DNA of 64,000 nucleotides from Paramacrobiotus metropolitanus (GCF_019649055.1 NW_026570500.1:31619-95618); one strand, 5' to 3'. Counted from the stretch's first letter, positions 22,346 through 34,773 are shown. Program-made: numbers and translations. The notes: generated by a model from the letters alone, not told the origin.

Positions 22346-23819
22346 GTAACTGCCTGGAGCCAGGTTATTTCATCAGGCGTTGTGTCGTGTATAAGCGTTC
22401 ACGCCGTTTAAGGCTCCATGAACTATCTTTACTCTTCCACGCCTGTAATGCTCAATCGGTAGGCACTCGTACTCTCAAACTGTAACAGAAGAACTAAGGT
22501 GGAGAAGCGACAAACGAGTCAGGAACACGAATCAGTAATCCCTATGCGAGAAATCCAACTACAATCTCCGGTCGTAAGTCCTGTGAGGATCGGCAAGAGC
22601 TAGGACGATTGTGTCACGAGCAAACCTGTATTCTATGCAATAATCCTGGATCGATCATGTACATCAGAAGGAACAAGTATTGCTGAGGAACAAGTATTGC
22701 TGTCTCTTTATCCAATTCACATCACAGTTCACAACGCTAGGAAATTGTAATTAGAAAGCAGTCTCAGAAGTAAATCTCAGACTACTGATTCCCGACATTA
22801 GTGGCGACATCAACTTATATAGACTTCGCGTTATGACATCATATACACCGCTAGTAAAAGAGAACAGCAAATCACAGCATAGATTGACTAGATTATCCGT
22901 TTGTGTTGCAGGTGGAAGGCGGACAGTCAGCATCCGTACGTACACTCCGGCGTGTGATTCTACTCCCACACGTCAGTTGTACGCGTTGTAGGGGTGTCAT
23001 GAATTCTGGATGGCAAGGGCTAAGTATATGGGTGGTTAGGCGCAAACTTGACGTTTGGTCGTGATGCCGGTCGTCGCATGTTACCCGTATACATGCGTGT
23101 GGTGACTTCCGGGTCGTCACCCGGTGTTTGCACGTAGTGTTTGCACGTAGTGTTTGCACGCCGTCTCGCAGTAAGTAGTAATACATGGTAATACACGTAC
23201 GTTGCACGTAGTAATACAACAGTTACTACGGAAGCCAGCACAACGGCATGTAATGAAAAGTATGATTATACTTGCCGCACATCCAATGGCTGTGAAGATT
23301 GTATTTCTCTTCTCATGGGAGAGGGAAAAGGTCGGAAGGTTAACTTCAGGGATAGTCGATTTCGACGCTACTGCCTCAGTTCCGCCTTTTATCGACTAGC
23401 TTTCCCCTTCCGCGGCTACTGCCGCTAGTTGACCAAAGAGATCCATGATGAACCGAATGGATTGGTCCGGTCTTGTGGCCGGACCTTATTCTGTACACGT
23501 GTCGGGTGGTAAGCCAGATTTGGAATTATTCGAGCTGACGGGTCAGGTTGTAATGACCGAGCAGCAGGAACCATTGACACGTCGTGTTACTTGGCTGTGA
23601 CGGATCATGCGACGGATCAGATTGTGGACAGCCGACTCCAAATGGTTATCCCAAGCGAGACGCCGGATTCGATGAAGGATATGAAGTCTTGAGGTAGGAC
23701 GGCTCAGTCTGTACGTTTGAGCGACACATTAACCTTGTCGACTTTCGTTTCCACATGTTTTTTCACAGATCTGTCGAAAGACGGTTGGGTAATTGCGGTA
23801 ACCCATCTTACACCAAAGG
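22346..23819. other. intergenic, short repeats only
   Basis: A tandem pair of GGAACAAGTATTGCTG lies near 22667-22702, and the 13-nt repeat at 23124-23162 is listed separately. No gene supported. Confidence 0.45.
23124..23162. repeat. three tandem copies of a 13-nt unit
   Basis: GTGTTTGCACGTA occurs twice exactly, followed by an 11-nt partial third copy. Confidence 0.85.
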
Positions 23820-25085
23820 TTAGTCACGGAGTTGCATAAATGCATCCACGTTAGTTGTGTGAACGAAATCCACTAATCCCAGCAGATACGTTTTGCTCTT
23901 TATGAGCATCACATTATCGATATTTTGCTTGTGCACCTCGGCATTCCCGTCGAAGTAATTAAGTTTTGAAGCGACAAGATCGTGGAAGACAAGCAAGCGC
24001 GCGCGCGCGAATGGAAGCCTGTTATGCTTCTGCTGAAAACCAAGACGCATGCAAACTTTTCCTCAAGGTTTTTCCCCAGTTTGCAAACGAACACTACACA
24101 CAGCCAAAGGCCGTCATCTAACGTAAGCCGAATGTGGAAATTAATTCATCTCTTTGCTGCAAATGTCGGTTCAACATTTACAAGAAAATCCGAATACAGT
24201 AAGTCTGTATGTTTAGCCATGGTCTTACCATTGGAAGCGATTGGTGTTTTTATAAACCATTTGATATCCACAGCGTTTTCCTGGTACAGCTTCAAATAGT
24301 TCCCGGACCGCTCTACGTTCTGTAAGCATACAGTGTAACGAATGAATTCACTGGAAGCATTTGTTGGCACTGCAAGCATTCTGTAAGGTGCCCGGCTGGG
24401 GAATGCCGGGGTTATCAGAATTTCGGCCAAAGGATAACCGCCACACTCTACTAAAACTTCGGGACGCTTCACTTTGGAAAATACGGTCTCTGGCTACAGT
24501 ATTCTCAAGTCCTCAATGACAATCGCCACGTTGTCTCTAAGGCATAATTCCTTACGTATAACTGCCTGTTCACTATGAATCGGCCATCGAGGATTTTATT
24601 AAAATTTTCCTGGCGGGTAAAGCATTTCCTGGCACCGCCGCATAGACGGACGGGTGCAAAAAATAATTGTGATAGGCCTTCACATCCGCTTCGTTTATTA
24701 TAAACATAACTTTTTCTAGAGCGCCATATGGTGAACAAACTCGTGCTGGCTGAAATTTGGCTATGGGGAAAGCTGAATGCAGAAACTCAAACATTTCCCG
24801 TTATTTTGCAAGATACCCAGCATATGTTACTGCTCCAATTTGAGTTTCCTTTTTCGATAGTCTCTGGCTTTTGAGAATTGGAACATTTACTTTTTTTTGT
24901 GAAAACGACCGCTTTAGTTGACTTTGTACAAAATTGTTTACAAAACTACAAAAATTATTAACCCAAAACCAAAACAAAATTAGGCAATCCAACACATGAC
25001 CTGATGTGGGACAATGGACCTGATATGGGAAACTAGAATGCAGACGATTTGGAGCAAACTCGCTCCCGACGATCAACCACCACAT
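23820..25085 (-). pseudogene. decayed unidentified gene
   Basis: Several minus-strand frames in consistent order read like one broken protein. 25085-24801 ends QIGAVTYAGYLAK at TAA; the same frame continues at once as MFEFLHSAFPIAKFQPARV and VMFIINEADVKAYHNYFLHP to a stop at 24573. A shifted frame (24472-24146) gives VECGGYPLAEILITPAFPSR and VDIKWFIKTPIASNGKT. A last piece (24050-23820) contains LVASKLNYFDGNAEVHKQN. The text is protein-like throughout and needs at least two shifts and one stop to be read. No family recognised. It could be a transposon, viral or host pseudogene. Confidence 0.4.
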
Positions 25086-28079
25086 TGGTGAGTCGAAATT
25101 CCCGAAACCGGTAAAGAATATATATGCGGGACAAAATTTTCACGCCGGGATATTCCAGCTAATCATGAACTAATCCTTTTTTTGTACGCCTGAATTTGCT
25201 TAATCAGTTTGCTTTTTACATTTGCGAAATTTTTTATTAATTGAATGGGTAATTACGAGACGCTATTATTCTACCGGAGGAATTGGACGTATTTTGTACG
25301 TATTTTGGACCCACTTGTACGTATTTTCACCTCCGTCTGGCTCTGCCGTGCTCCTGGCTCGGCAGTTAGGCCCCACATTCCTTGCCGAGACGGAGTGCCT
25401 GGGAGTCTCGTGGCGCACTGCAACTCGCTCTACCTCGCTACACACCCAAGGACGATCAGTCCAACCAGACCATCAGTGAAAACGGTTTTAAGTGGAAAAG
25501 GAAACTAATTCTGATCACTTCCGGTCATCCCCAATTTCGGTTCCTGTCCATCCCTTGTCCACGACTTCCGGACCGTCCTCCCGAAGCGACCCCCATCATC
25601 CCTGCTCTATTTCCGCCGGATTCGCCAACTTCCACAAAAATCCGTGGCTTCCACGAAATCTCATGGAAGCTTCCATGCCATGACTTCCACGAAATCGTTT
25701 CGTAGAAGTTAGCTTAATTTTCATATTTTTGCATTGTAAACCTATGCATTATTATTAATAATGAGCATACATACCGTTTTCACAAGAATCCCAATGAATT
25801 GATCTTCAAAGGTCACCATGCCACAGAATATCTTCACAGAAAGAACGGACTCTACCTCCGGATGTATAACGGAAAAAGGAACCTCAAAGAAACGGAACCC
25901 ACCTTTTGAAACGAGTAAAGTGCAGACGCGCTTATGTTAGCAATGTGCAGCAACACTAAAGACTCGCTCAATGTGCCCGTCTGAAGTTCTAGAATTGCTT
26001 CGCCCCGTCCGTGCAAAAAAGTGTGCATTTTGCCTAAGGCTGCGTCAGCAGCTGCTATTAATCTCTTCACATCCACTAAACAACCCATCTACGATTTGTT
26101 GAATTAAATGTTGTGCAAACCAGTTTTGAGACCGTACACAGACAGTACGCAAGCGTGTGAACGTGAGAGTTCACATAAGGCACTCAGCTGGAACTGTTCT
26201 CCAGGAGTTGAGGAAGGCCGGAAGATTCCGTAAAATGATGAGAATATGGCTGGATAAATAGTAGCTATTTGAGCAGGACAGACAGGGCAGGAATTCGGGA
26301 TGTGGGCGAGAGGAGAATTATGTGGTGGAAAAGCTTAAATACCAAACACAAAAAAAATCCCAGCGAAAAAAAATCCAAACACAAAGAAAATTCCAGCCGA
26401 TATGCTACCAGTTTGACAGATTGAGGCGTTATGTATTATACGTCCTTATACAATTACGTAGGACGGGTGAACACCGCCAATTTTATTCACGATAGCCGGG
26501 AAAATCAATATCCCACCGTGCAGTTCGACGTCTGGGGCCGCCGTCCAGGACTCACGGTATTTCTTTTAACGCAAGCGATAATCAGACCCAAGTTGTTCTT
26601 TAATTTTTGTAGGACAATAGTACATGTTGTGTAATTTCCTTAAAAACAAAAACAACACCATAGAGGTAATAGTTTTTCGTCGATCTTGTTTATCTACATA
26701 TGATCATGTCAGTAGACTTTCCGCGTAGTTTACTGTTGTGCCGCTCGGTTTTCGTCTAAAATCTCACTCGGAGCTGTCGTTCTCGTTTATGTCCTTTTCA
26801 AGTCACAGTCACCTGGAACAAAATGTGCCACAGCCCCATTAATTTTTTTATTTTCTGCCAAACGTGAATGTACAGTCACTGGAAGCATGGCCGGCTAGCT
26901 TGTTCGTTAGCTAAACGGTTGTCAGAAATATGTTCATAACGATCCAGTTAAAGACAGTTGTTGTGTCAGCGTACACGGGCAGAGGAAAGTGGGAGTAGTA
27001 TTTCCAAACGTTAAATGATTATAAAGCACATTGTTGTGGTTCGGACACAAAATTTTTTGGGTCAGATTTATCTCGCACTGCAAAGTGTCTGTATAACCTA
27101 TCGGCATCGAAGCAGAAAAGAGGACTGACTGTTGTTCATTTCATTCTGGTTAGAAGCGCCCGGGCCATACCTAAAGTGGCCCAGTTGCTTGCAAACAGGG
27201 ACAGGGTGCTAGCTGAAACGTACCCCTTGCGCATTCATATTATAATTATTATCCTATTATAGTTATAGTAGGTATTGCCTGCATTACGCATACCGTACGT
27301 GCAATATTAGCAGTGCTTCCGCGTTAAAATCCCGATAGCTGACAGACAGACTTTACGTGGATGTACTATTACCGTATGCACAGACTACTTTCCTTAGAGT
27401 CTATACTATGCTTTTAGGTGCAGACAAACGCTGGGCCACGTACGAGTTTGGTCAGCTAACAAAGATGTTTCAGTATCTAAGTCGCATGCAAACGACAAAA
27501 TTCATTGTAAGCCAAAGGTCAACTTACGCATGTAATGAACGACCTGCAGCTGAAACAGAAATGACCTGCAAAATCGCAGTTGTTGACAGCCGATCCACAG
27601 TCTGTCGTAATTAACTTGTTATGTACTATTTATTAAGTTGCCTTTCGCGAAAAACCCACAATCAACCAAACGGTACTGTGGCACTTTCGCTGTTGCAATA
27701 TCTGTTAGCTGCCATCTCAGAAATATGCCACCTGGTTTCATTATCGTTTTAAACACGTGCACGTCATAAAACCTTCCTGGAGCGATAAAAGAAATTGAAG
27801 TGCGGCCATTAGTAATAATAAAAATAATAATAATTAAAGTAACACCGGGATTTAATGCCTGTTATCATACGGTGTTTGTTTGGATTGTTTACGGATTGAT
27901 CCATCGTATAAATCCCATTAAATCGGCATGTCTACCACCGACAGTAAGGAAATCTTCAGCGCAGCTGTTTCCACTGGGCGCTGCATCGTATTCTGTTCCA
28001 AGGCATTAGCACAGGAATTCTCTACCATGACAGTAGGAACCCACGCGAAGCCACCGGTGTTTTAAGGACAAGCTGGCGA
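25086..28079. other. long stretch without supported genes
   Basis: Holds short repeats (GTACGTATTTT at 25290-25325; an AAACACAAA/ATCCAGC motif pair at 26340-26400) and isolated frames with no motifs. I see no RNA gene or complete element. Confidence 0.4.
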
Positions 28080-28460
28080 AGATGTTGCCCAAAACGTTTC
28101 AAGATAGTTGTGACCGCACTGGAGTGTGACGAAGCCAGAAGATTACGTCAAATCTCAGTGTACCTGGACAGCTTCGCCGCCACCTGTTGGATAAAACTCA
28201 GCGGCGAAAGCCGAAGAAATCAAATGCCACTTTTGACCTGCTCCTGGAATCACTCATTGAACGGTTCCAAACAGAAGTATACCGTAACCAACTGAAGCAG
28301 CAACTGCGAAACCGCAAGCAGAGGCGCAGTGAACCGCTGGAAGAGTACTTCAACGACCTTGTCGGTCTGTGCGATAAGATCAAACGCGACATGGAAGACA
28401 GCGAAGTCATCCACAAACTGCAGCGATCAGTGTAAGCTTGGTACTCAGGACGTCCAGTAC
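28080..28460 (+). pseudogene. decayed retrotransposon Gag domain
   Basis: The plus strand encodes EARRLRQISVYLDSFAATCW and then, in the next frame, LLLESLIERFQTEVYRNQLK followed by RRSEPLEEYFNDLVGLCDKI. This is the Ty3-type Gag (retrotrans_gag) pattern: a W that ends the first block, an LxxRF block, a QxxxE-S/P-L-EEY block and a final helix (SEVIHKLQRSV). A frameshift near 28187 separates the two parts. No pol or LTR recognised beside it. Confidence 0.6.
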
Positions 28461-29289
28461 TAGATCCCATGATCCACCGCACAAATCAATCAATTTTTTC
28501 CCAACAGTCTGAGAGTAGCCGTTAAATTAGACTGGGATAATAAACAACGAGTGTTCATTCTCTCGAGCTACTTAGGAGAGCCATCGCGCAGATTTTTCGA
28601 AGCTGAATGATCAATACCGAGAATGTGGAAGAACAGGGTGAAGCATTCTGGGACCCCCCGCAGGGAAACGCATGATCCTGTACTGGCTTGGTGGACCACA
28701 CGGTGAAAATTCCCATATCTCGCACAAATACCCGAAGCATTTCTAGCACAAATACCCGAAGTAAACGCAGCATTTTCATTTTGCTCAACATTTCAGTGGA
28801 GTCAACACTCACCTTTGCCCCTGAACAGCTTCTTATCAGGACCATGATCCATGTATTTTTCAGTCTCACCACTTTTTAATAGTCGTAGCCATTCGCCTTT
28901 CACGAACAGTCGTGTCCCAGTTTCTACAACCCATTTCTTCTTCTAACAGAGCTTTCTGATGTGGAAGACTACTCACGTTTTAGTTTCAATTGTCATACCT
29001 CGGACACCTAAGAAGACTGCATATTTCCTCATCCAGTTCAAGTGTATTGCGATTCATGTGGGATAACTATTTAGTGGGGAATAAGCGTCAGCAAACAGGC
29101 ATTGAACCACGGAAATCTGATGTCGTTATCTTGTATTCTGGCGAGGAATCCTTCGATACCGAGTTATTGAAGCATACAGAAGATAAGCAAGATGATTACT
29201 AGTTTCGCGGTGCCAGAAAAGGATCCAGCACCGTGAAGACTTTTTTCAGATTAACAAAACATTACTCGTATGCAAATTCTTAAATTTTA
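28461..29289. other. no gene supported
   Basis: Only short frames. A direct repeat of ACAAATACCCGAAG near 28724-28760 is the sole pattern seen. Confidence 0.4.
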
Positions 29290-29960
29290 TTATTACCGGA
29301 GATCTCAAAGAAAGCGACATTAACTATTTTTTCTTTGTCTCCTACAACAGATCGCTAATATGTGACAATTATTTATTATGACCAAAAAGATCGTTATCAC
29401 GCGACAATTATTATTTTAAAATTAATAAAAGATCTTCATCAATTTAAATTTCTTTTGCAAAACAGATCAATAATAAAAAGCGACAATTTACAACATAACA
29501 AATAAAAGATCGCGAACGTGGGACAACTGTATTAAAAGATCGGCGACGATTAAAAAACGTTTTTCATATTAGTTTAACGTTGCTTAGGTGCGAAATTTCA
29601 AATTTTATTACTGCCAAACAGTTTTCGAAAAGATCGCAATCGCGACACTAGGCATCTTCTCAAAAAGATCGCAAAAGCGACAGTTAAATTATTTTTCCTA
29701 AGATCGTTTTTTTTATTGATCTCAGTGTTATTTCAAATCTCGATGGGTCTAGAAATCATGATAAAAAGAATTATGACGGAACCGGCTAACGCCGCCTAAA
29801 CGTTTTTTCTGACAATCGAATTTCCACCTGAGAAAACAAGGTCGTTCCAAGCGACAGATATAATTTTTCACATTAAGAAAGCGACATTTATAAATTCAGT
29901 AATAAAAGATCGATGGAAATGGCTCACGCCATATAACCTAAATTTTTATGTACCAACAAT
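29290..29960. repeat. dispersed AAAAGATCG / GCGACA repeat region
   Basis: AT-rich DNA in which (A)AAAGATCG occurs about ten times (for example near 29388, 29505, 29536, 29630, 29664 and 29908) and is commonly followed within 5 to 25 nt by GCGACA or GGGACAA. Spacing is irregular (25 to 90 nt), so it is not a simple satellite. It ends just before a TATA box and the two-domain gene at 30326, which suggests an upstream control region or an old expanded repeat. Confidence 0.7.
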
Positions 29961-29991
29961 ATGATGTTGCTATAAGTCGCTTCCTTATAAT

Positions 29992-30020
29992 TATAAAAGT
30001 GAAAAAGACCAATGACGTCA
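29992..30020 (+). promoter_or_regulatory. candidate promoter: TATAAAAG and a TGACGTCA site
   Basis: TATAAAAG at 29992-29999 and a perfect cAMP-response/bZIP palindrome TGACGTCA at 30013-30020, about 300 nt before the ATG at 30326. A hairpin CTGGACT/AGTCCAG lies at about 30102-30128 in the putative leader. Position is suggestive only. Confidence 0.3.
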
Positions 30021-30325
30021 TTTGATAGTCCTCATATGCGCTCCTCCAATAATACTGCGCTACAAATGAGTGACTTTACTCACGGATCCTTCATCCGCTG
30101 CACTGGACTAAAAAATCGATTGAGTCCAGTTATATCATCAACGCGATAAAAATTTCAAAACGCCAGTGGAAATGTATCGTTCACTAGTACCATTTTTGAC
30201 ACCCCAGCCTGCTATCGATCTCTCTTCATCCAGTTGCCAACTGAACATGCTTCACAGACAAAACTATTTCCACTATTCTCATTTTATAAGGTTCGCCTAA
30301 ACATGCCCAAAAAGACAGCTTTATA

Positions 30326-31276
30326 ATGCCATTGTCAGAGTCACCATTTACGGCACCACCAACAATCCAATACCCCGATGACGATAACATTATCGAGATT
30401 TGTTTTTCCATTGATAACCAAGAACTATATTTTGGGATCACTATTGACAGTTTGAATATTACCGGAGAGCGCATTGACGACCAATATTTCTGCCTATGCG
30501 GATATCGTGATTGTTGCCGTGAAAGGGTAAGAGCCCATGCATTCATTCGGCATTTTCTACAACATATGCTAAATGAAGAAACGATAGCTTATTTGGAACA
30601 ATCACTAATTTTTTGATGGACGATACTGGTATGGATTTCACGGTATGGATTTAAGCACTCACCGAAGTCTACTCCTCAATTTGAAATAGACACAACCTCT
30701 CAAGTGATTAACTTAAAAATACCGCATGGAAATCGATGGATTAGTATCCTATATTCCATCACTGATCTCTCAATACGGAGGAACGCATATGGATCTCGTT
30801 GCCACTGCGGCATTATGTATGGATCATCCGCCACAGCGTATAAACTTGCCCTCATCGATCATGTTCTCAAAGGAATTAATAATGCAGAATTATATGTTCA
30901 ACTTAAAGAGACAACTCCAACAGCACGGAAACAAATTACTACATTACCACGAAAAGTTTCTGGAAGTCCCTTACAGCGAATACGTACACCTTCTGGATCA
31001 TCTTCTTCCAGTGAAGAAGCAGCTCATAATTTCCATCATGAAACTGCCTCTACCTCGGAACAACAAACTGTACCATTATCAACAGAACTAATATCTGAAC
31101 AGCGTACAGAAGAGCCCTATGTCACAGCACAAGATGACGATATGAATATATCCGATGAGCAGGACACCTCCTCACAAAACCACCAGCATTTGGATGGATT
31201 TCAACCGGAACCATCAACAGGAACCTCTTCCACAGTAGATCTTGATTTCGACCGTATCCAGGAGGGATACGATTAA
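30326..31276 (+). CDS. unidentified protein with two tandem Cys-containing domains and an acidic tail
   Basis: One frame from ATG 30326 to TAA 31276, interrupted only by TGA at 30614-30616. The first half encodes IEICFSIDNQELYFGITIDS, then FCLCGYRDCCRERVRAH and IRHFLQHMLNEETIAYLEQ. The second half encodes VINLKIPHGNRWISILYSI, then SRCHCGIMYGSS and LALIDHVLKGINNAELYVQL. The halves align as paralogous domains: two beta strands, a CxCG motif, then a helix with H and L. A Ser/Thr/Gln/Glu-rich tail of about 100 residues ends DLDFDRIQEGYD. The CxC and His residues suggest metal binding. The single stop may be an error, decay or a missed intron. No known family recognised. Confidence 0.5.
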
Positions 31277-31492
31277 ACTAATTTAAAATTCAACAAATGC
31301 TCTTGTACTTTTTATTTACGTGAAATTGTCTATTGTCTTCACCAAGACGGTTTTGGAAGTTTTTACGGCTTGGACTGTATCTGTGTCTTCTCTCCTATTC
31401 TGTCTTTTACTTTCTTTTCTTTTTCTCCTTATACAAACAAGTTTGTCTTTTTCCTTTTTTATGTGTACTTTATGTCTCGAAAGCGGGCAGTC

Positions 31493-31757
31493 TGTAGGGT
31501 TTTTTCCCTACAGACGTGTATGTGCACCCGATCGATAGCACGCCGGGGATGCATGATCCCGGCGTGCACATTGTACGATCATCGATTTCCCCACTGACGT
31601 CAGCGGGATCTTTCCCAGCCGTATGTGTATTTGCCGGCTCGCCGCTATATAAGGGCGGCCGGCTGTGTTGTTCAGAGAGCAGTAGTGCGTGTATAAAGTT
31701 TCCCCCCACTGGTTGTGTGAGAGTACATGTATATAGGCGGGCGGGTGCTGCCCTACA
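31493..31757 (+). mobile_element. possible solo LTR with internal promoter
   Basis: The 265-bp block starts TGTAGGG and ends CCCTACA, the TG...CA inverted ends of an LTR. It contains a TATA box followed by a TCAGAG initiator-like site and two strong hairpins (CTGTAGGG/CCCTACAG at the left end; GCACGCCGGG/CCCGGCGTGC near 31540-31568), plus TGACGTCA near 31595. The flanking 5-mers (CAGTC and CTAGT) do not match, so the LTR call is tentative. A plain promoter of an unseen gene is the alternative. Confidence 0.35.
31646..31680 (+). promoter_or_regulatory. TATA box and initiator
   Basis: TATATAAG at 31646-31653, followed about 28 nt downstream by TTCAGAG around 31674, the spacing and sequence of a TATA plus arthropod-type initiator. 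GC-rich flanks. It would start a transcript to the right, into the LTR-like block's end. Confidence 0.45.
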
Positions 31758-32104
31758 CTAGTGTTCTGCATAAACTTTATCTAAGTCGCCATGTCTCCGT
31801 ATCCTTTGTGTCACAAGGCAACATTTAAAGGAATGGTGATGTATTCAAGAAATCGGTTTTCCAAAAAAAGAGGCGAGAGCAAGCCTGACTACTGTGCGTT
31901 GGTTACTCGCAGTCACTAGTTGAAAACAAAAATATGTTTGCATTTTGCTTTTGGAATGGACCACTACTGAAGCAGATGACGACATATTAATTCCCACCTT
32001 AAATTGGGATACTGACTTGAACACATATTGAGTATGTTATATTGAGTTTATTTCGTGTTGTACAGGATATTGACTTGAACAAACGCGAGTATTATACTTG
32101 ATTT

Positions 32105-32516
32105 TTGTTAGAATTGCCACTAAATAAAGGGAAAGCGCTTGTTTATATGATTTTGTTATTCCTGATTTTGGGATATTTAAGTTGCACCGATCGGCGATAC
32201 GGCCATGATCCCTGTGGCACTGAGCCATTGATAAATGAAAATTCTGCTATATCGATGGATGGATACCAAATGTATCCTTTCATTCCTTGTTTACATCGCA
32301 ATATCTATGCGCAGGTTGGTAAGGATACGTAAATTTTTAGTTCATCAGTACAAGAACGGACGCTCGCCGAGGCAACTGTGAAGATTGCACATGCTCATTT
32401 GAATGATATTTTTAACTCCTCACCAGAGAAGGCGATTTTAGCGGGTCTGATATCTCATGATCCGCCAAGCCATCAGACGTTACATTTTGTTGACCGAGTT
32501 GTCAGCAATGGCTAGA
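32105..32516 (+). pseudogene. coding-like ORF with one internal TAA
   Basis: The frame reads NENSAISMDGYQMYPFIPCL and HRNIYAQVGKDT to TAA 32330-32332, then continues in the same frame with SSVQERTLAEATVKIAHAHL and AILAGLISHDPPSHQTLHFV to TAG. The second part could be its own exon behind AATTTTTAG. Composition is protein-like, but no family or ATG context supports it further. Confidence 0.22.
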
Positions 32517-33507
32517 AAGCTCGAAAGCTGGATCGCCCTCCGTTGTTATGCAACGGTATGCAACAAGAATTTCAAGGTTCTAATCTGCTAGATGTCGGCA
32601 GGTGGCCTATTTTTACAACTCCAAGAACTTCAGTCCCCTCCTTTATTGTAATTCTATTCCTATGTTTGTCTTTTGCGATACTGTATCGGATCGGGAGTTT
32701 GCATGCATTATGGTCCTTTTTTCTTACATGGAGATCAACAGATTGCTCGGGAAAGGCCATGCCGGAGATAGATCGGGATTCGGAACTTACGTGCTGTTAG
32801 CGGGAACTCAGTATTGCTGTCTTTCACAAGCAAAGCAGACGCCGCTGCCAGTATTCTCAGTATGAGAATCAAGAGAATCCGGGAGCAAATGCGGTGACCC
32901 ATTAATATCTTCAGCTAAAAAATCCGGTGAAATCTTTCCGTACTAGACTGCATAAAATCGTTTTTGTACATTATACTACAGCTATAGAGAGTACTTGCAG
33001 CTGTCACGAGTGGATCACGATTCAATTTGATAAAAATTCTCAGCCTGGGGGAGCTACAGTTGTGCGGCGGTTGAAGAGGTTAACCGGTTGTCATATATTC
33101 AGTAAGTACGTTTTAGTGGAACGATCGGTTGACTGAGGACCGGGGGGTAGGCAGCACTCACGCGATATTTGAGTCAACGTATGGCTCTTAAGGTGAGGGG
33201 GAGAGCGATGCCGTTGTGTACAACCGATGCGACTATGGAACGTCACTGGTATATTGCCATACTTGCGCTTGAATTTGTCCGAGATGGACACACATCTATT
33301 CAGGAAGCAGCCGAAGAAACAATTGTGGTATGTATTGTGACAGGCAAGCACAGAGAGCTCACAGGTGACTTTATTGTACAAATAAAGTGGAGCAAATGCC
33401 GCGTGAATGCGGGGAAAAACACAACAAAGGCCAGTGTCTGGCAGAAATCAGCAAGTCAAGTTGCTGCGAGCTAGTTCTAGAGCGTAATGAAATGTAGAGA
33501 AAAGAAA
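32517..33507. other. no gene supported
   Basis: Short frames on both strands without motifs. Ends where GC content rises at the presumed left end of the giant element. Confidence 0.4.
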
Positions 33508-33862
33508 TGTGCTGGCGGCAACGGCGTCACGCTGTCCAGACACAAGGAATGTGAGTGCGCAGACTGGACTCGTATCCAACGCGAGCGAATATACGCTGAG
33601 TCATACAGCGAGAGAGAGGAGCGAGAGAGCAAGTATGCTCAGTGAGTGCGCCCGCGGTGTATCCGCATAGGCGGAGAGTGCAGTGCAGCCACTCACGTAC
33701 GTACAAGAGAGGGCGAATCAGCATGTGTGCAGTGATACGCATACGCAAAGTGGCGTATCTATCACGCAGGCTGTCGTGCCTCTAACATGCCTCTGGGCGG
33801 GAATCCGAGCTCCTGCGAGGATGCTCAGACTCAGTACCGCACCAGCGTCGCACCTCTCCGGT

Positions 33863-33879
33863 CGACCCATGTGGGGTCG
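33863..33879. other. hairpin, loop ATGTG
   Basis: Stem CGACCC/GGGTCG, 5-nt loop. Same loop as 34834-34848 with a different stem. Confidence 0.75.
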
Positions 33880-34591
33880 CCGGTACGCGTCCTCTTCCGG
33901 CGGGAGTCCGGTGTCTGTTGACCGTCCCATCCTTCACTTCCAGAAACATGAGAGGCAAGCAACTCACGGCCGCAAATCTGGAAGCCGCTCGGGGTTCGTT
34001 GTTGGACCGGTATTGCTTCTGTTGGCCTGGCATCTTGCTTCTGTTGGCTCGCGGAGAAAGTAAAAGAAAAGTAATGACGGTTAAACAGCGCGAAGTAAAA
34101 AGTAATAAAATTTAATCACAATTCCAGTGAGCAAAAAGTAAATACAAAACAGATCTGGTTAGAGATTCTAAGTAAAATACAATTCCGTTTGTTAGAAAAT
34201 GTATAAAAATACTAAAAAGAGATCTGTCCGGGGGGCTTATTCCGACTAGGATGACGTCCACGGGTCTTGAGTTTCCACGGGGTCTCCTGTCTAGATGCAG
34301 TCCGGTGTGTTGGGTCCGGGGCGTCGGTTCCCGGGTTACCTAACGTAACCGGTAAATCCGTCCGAGATCGGGTAAGTACGGCTGACACTTACGTCCGACT
34401 CGTTTTCATCCGTTCCGGAGAGAGAGGCACTGTCGCTGTTGCGAATGCCGAAGCATCCTCTCTAATTAAGGGGGATAGACCAAGGTCATCGGACCAAGGT
34501 CGGCCTACCGGTAAGTTAGCCGGCGGCAAGGGAGTTCGGCTAAGTCCCGAATTCCAGAAAGTCAGGTCGGACAAAACCGTACTTGTGTCAT

Positions 34592-34608
34592 GCGACTTCT
34601 GTGGTCGC
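34592..34608. other. hairpin, loop TTCTGTG
   Basis: Stem GCGAC/GTCGC. Compared with the common CCGAC/GTCGG stem, both outer bases are exchanged together. Confidence 0.8.
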
Positions 34609-34773
34609 CAAGTGGTAATGCCGATGGAATGTGGTCGGTTAAAACCGTTAAATCTGCTACCACGAGCCTGGGTGTGACTTCCGATACGAACTGGCTCGAA
34701 GGTCCGGTCGGAATTTCTTGTTCCTCCATCCAACGGTGGTTTATCCGACCTTCTGTCGGTTGAGGATGGATAT

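Noticed and set aside
22440-22500. tRNA-like segment (GCTCAATCGGTAGGCACTCG)
   Set aside because: Resembles an A box and D arm, but there is no GGTTCGA-type B box and no foldable acceptor stem.
32008-32095. Direct repeat GATAYTGACTTGAACA at about 32008 and 32067 as short LTRs
   Set aside because: Only about 16 nt match, 59 nt apart, without inverted ends or an internal region.
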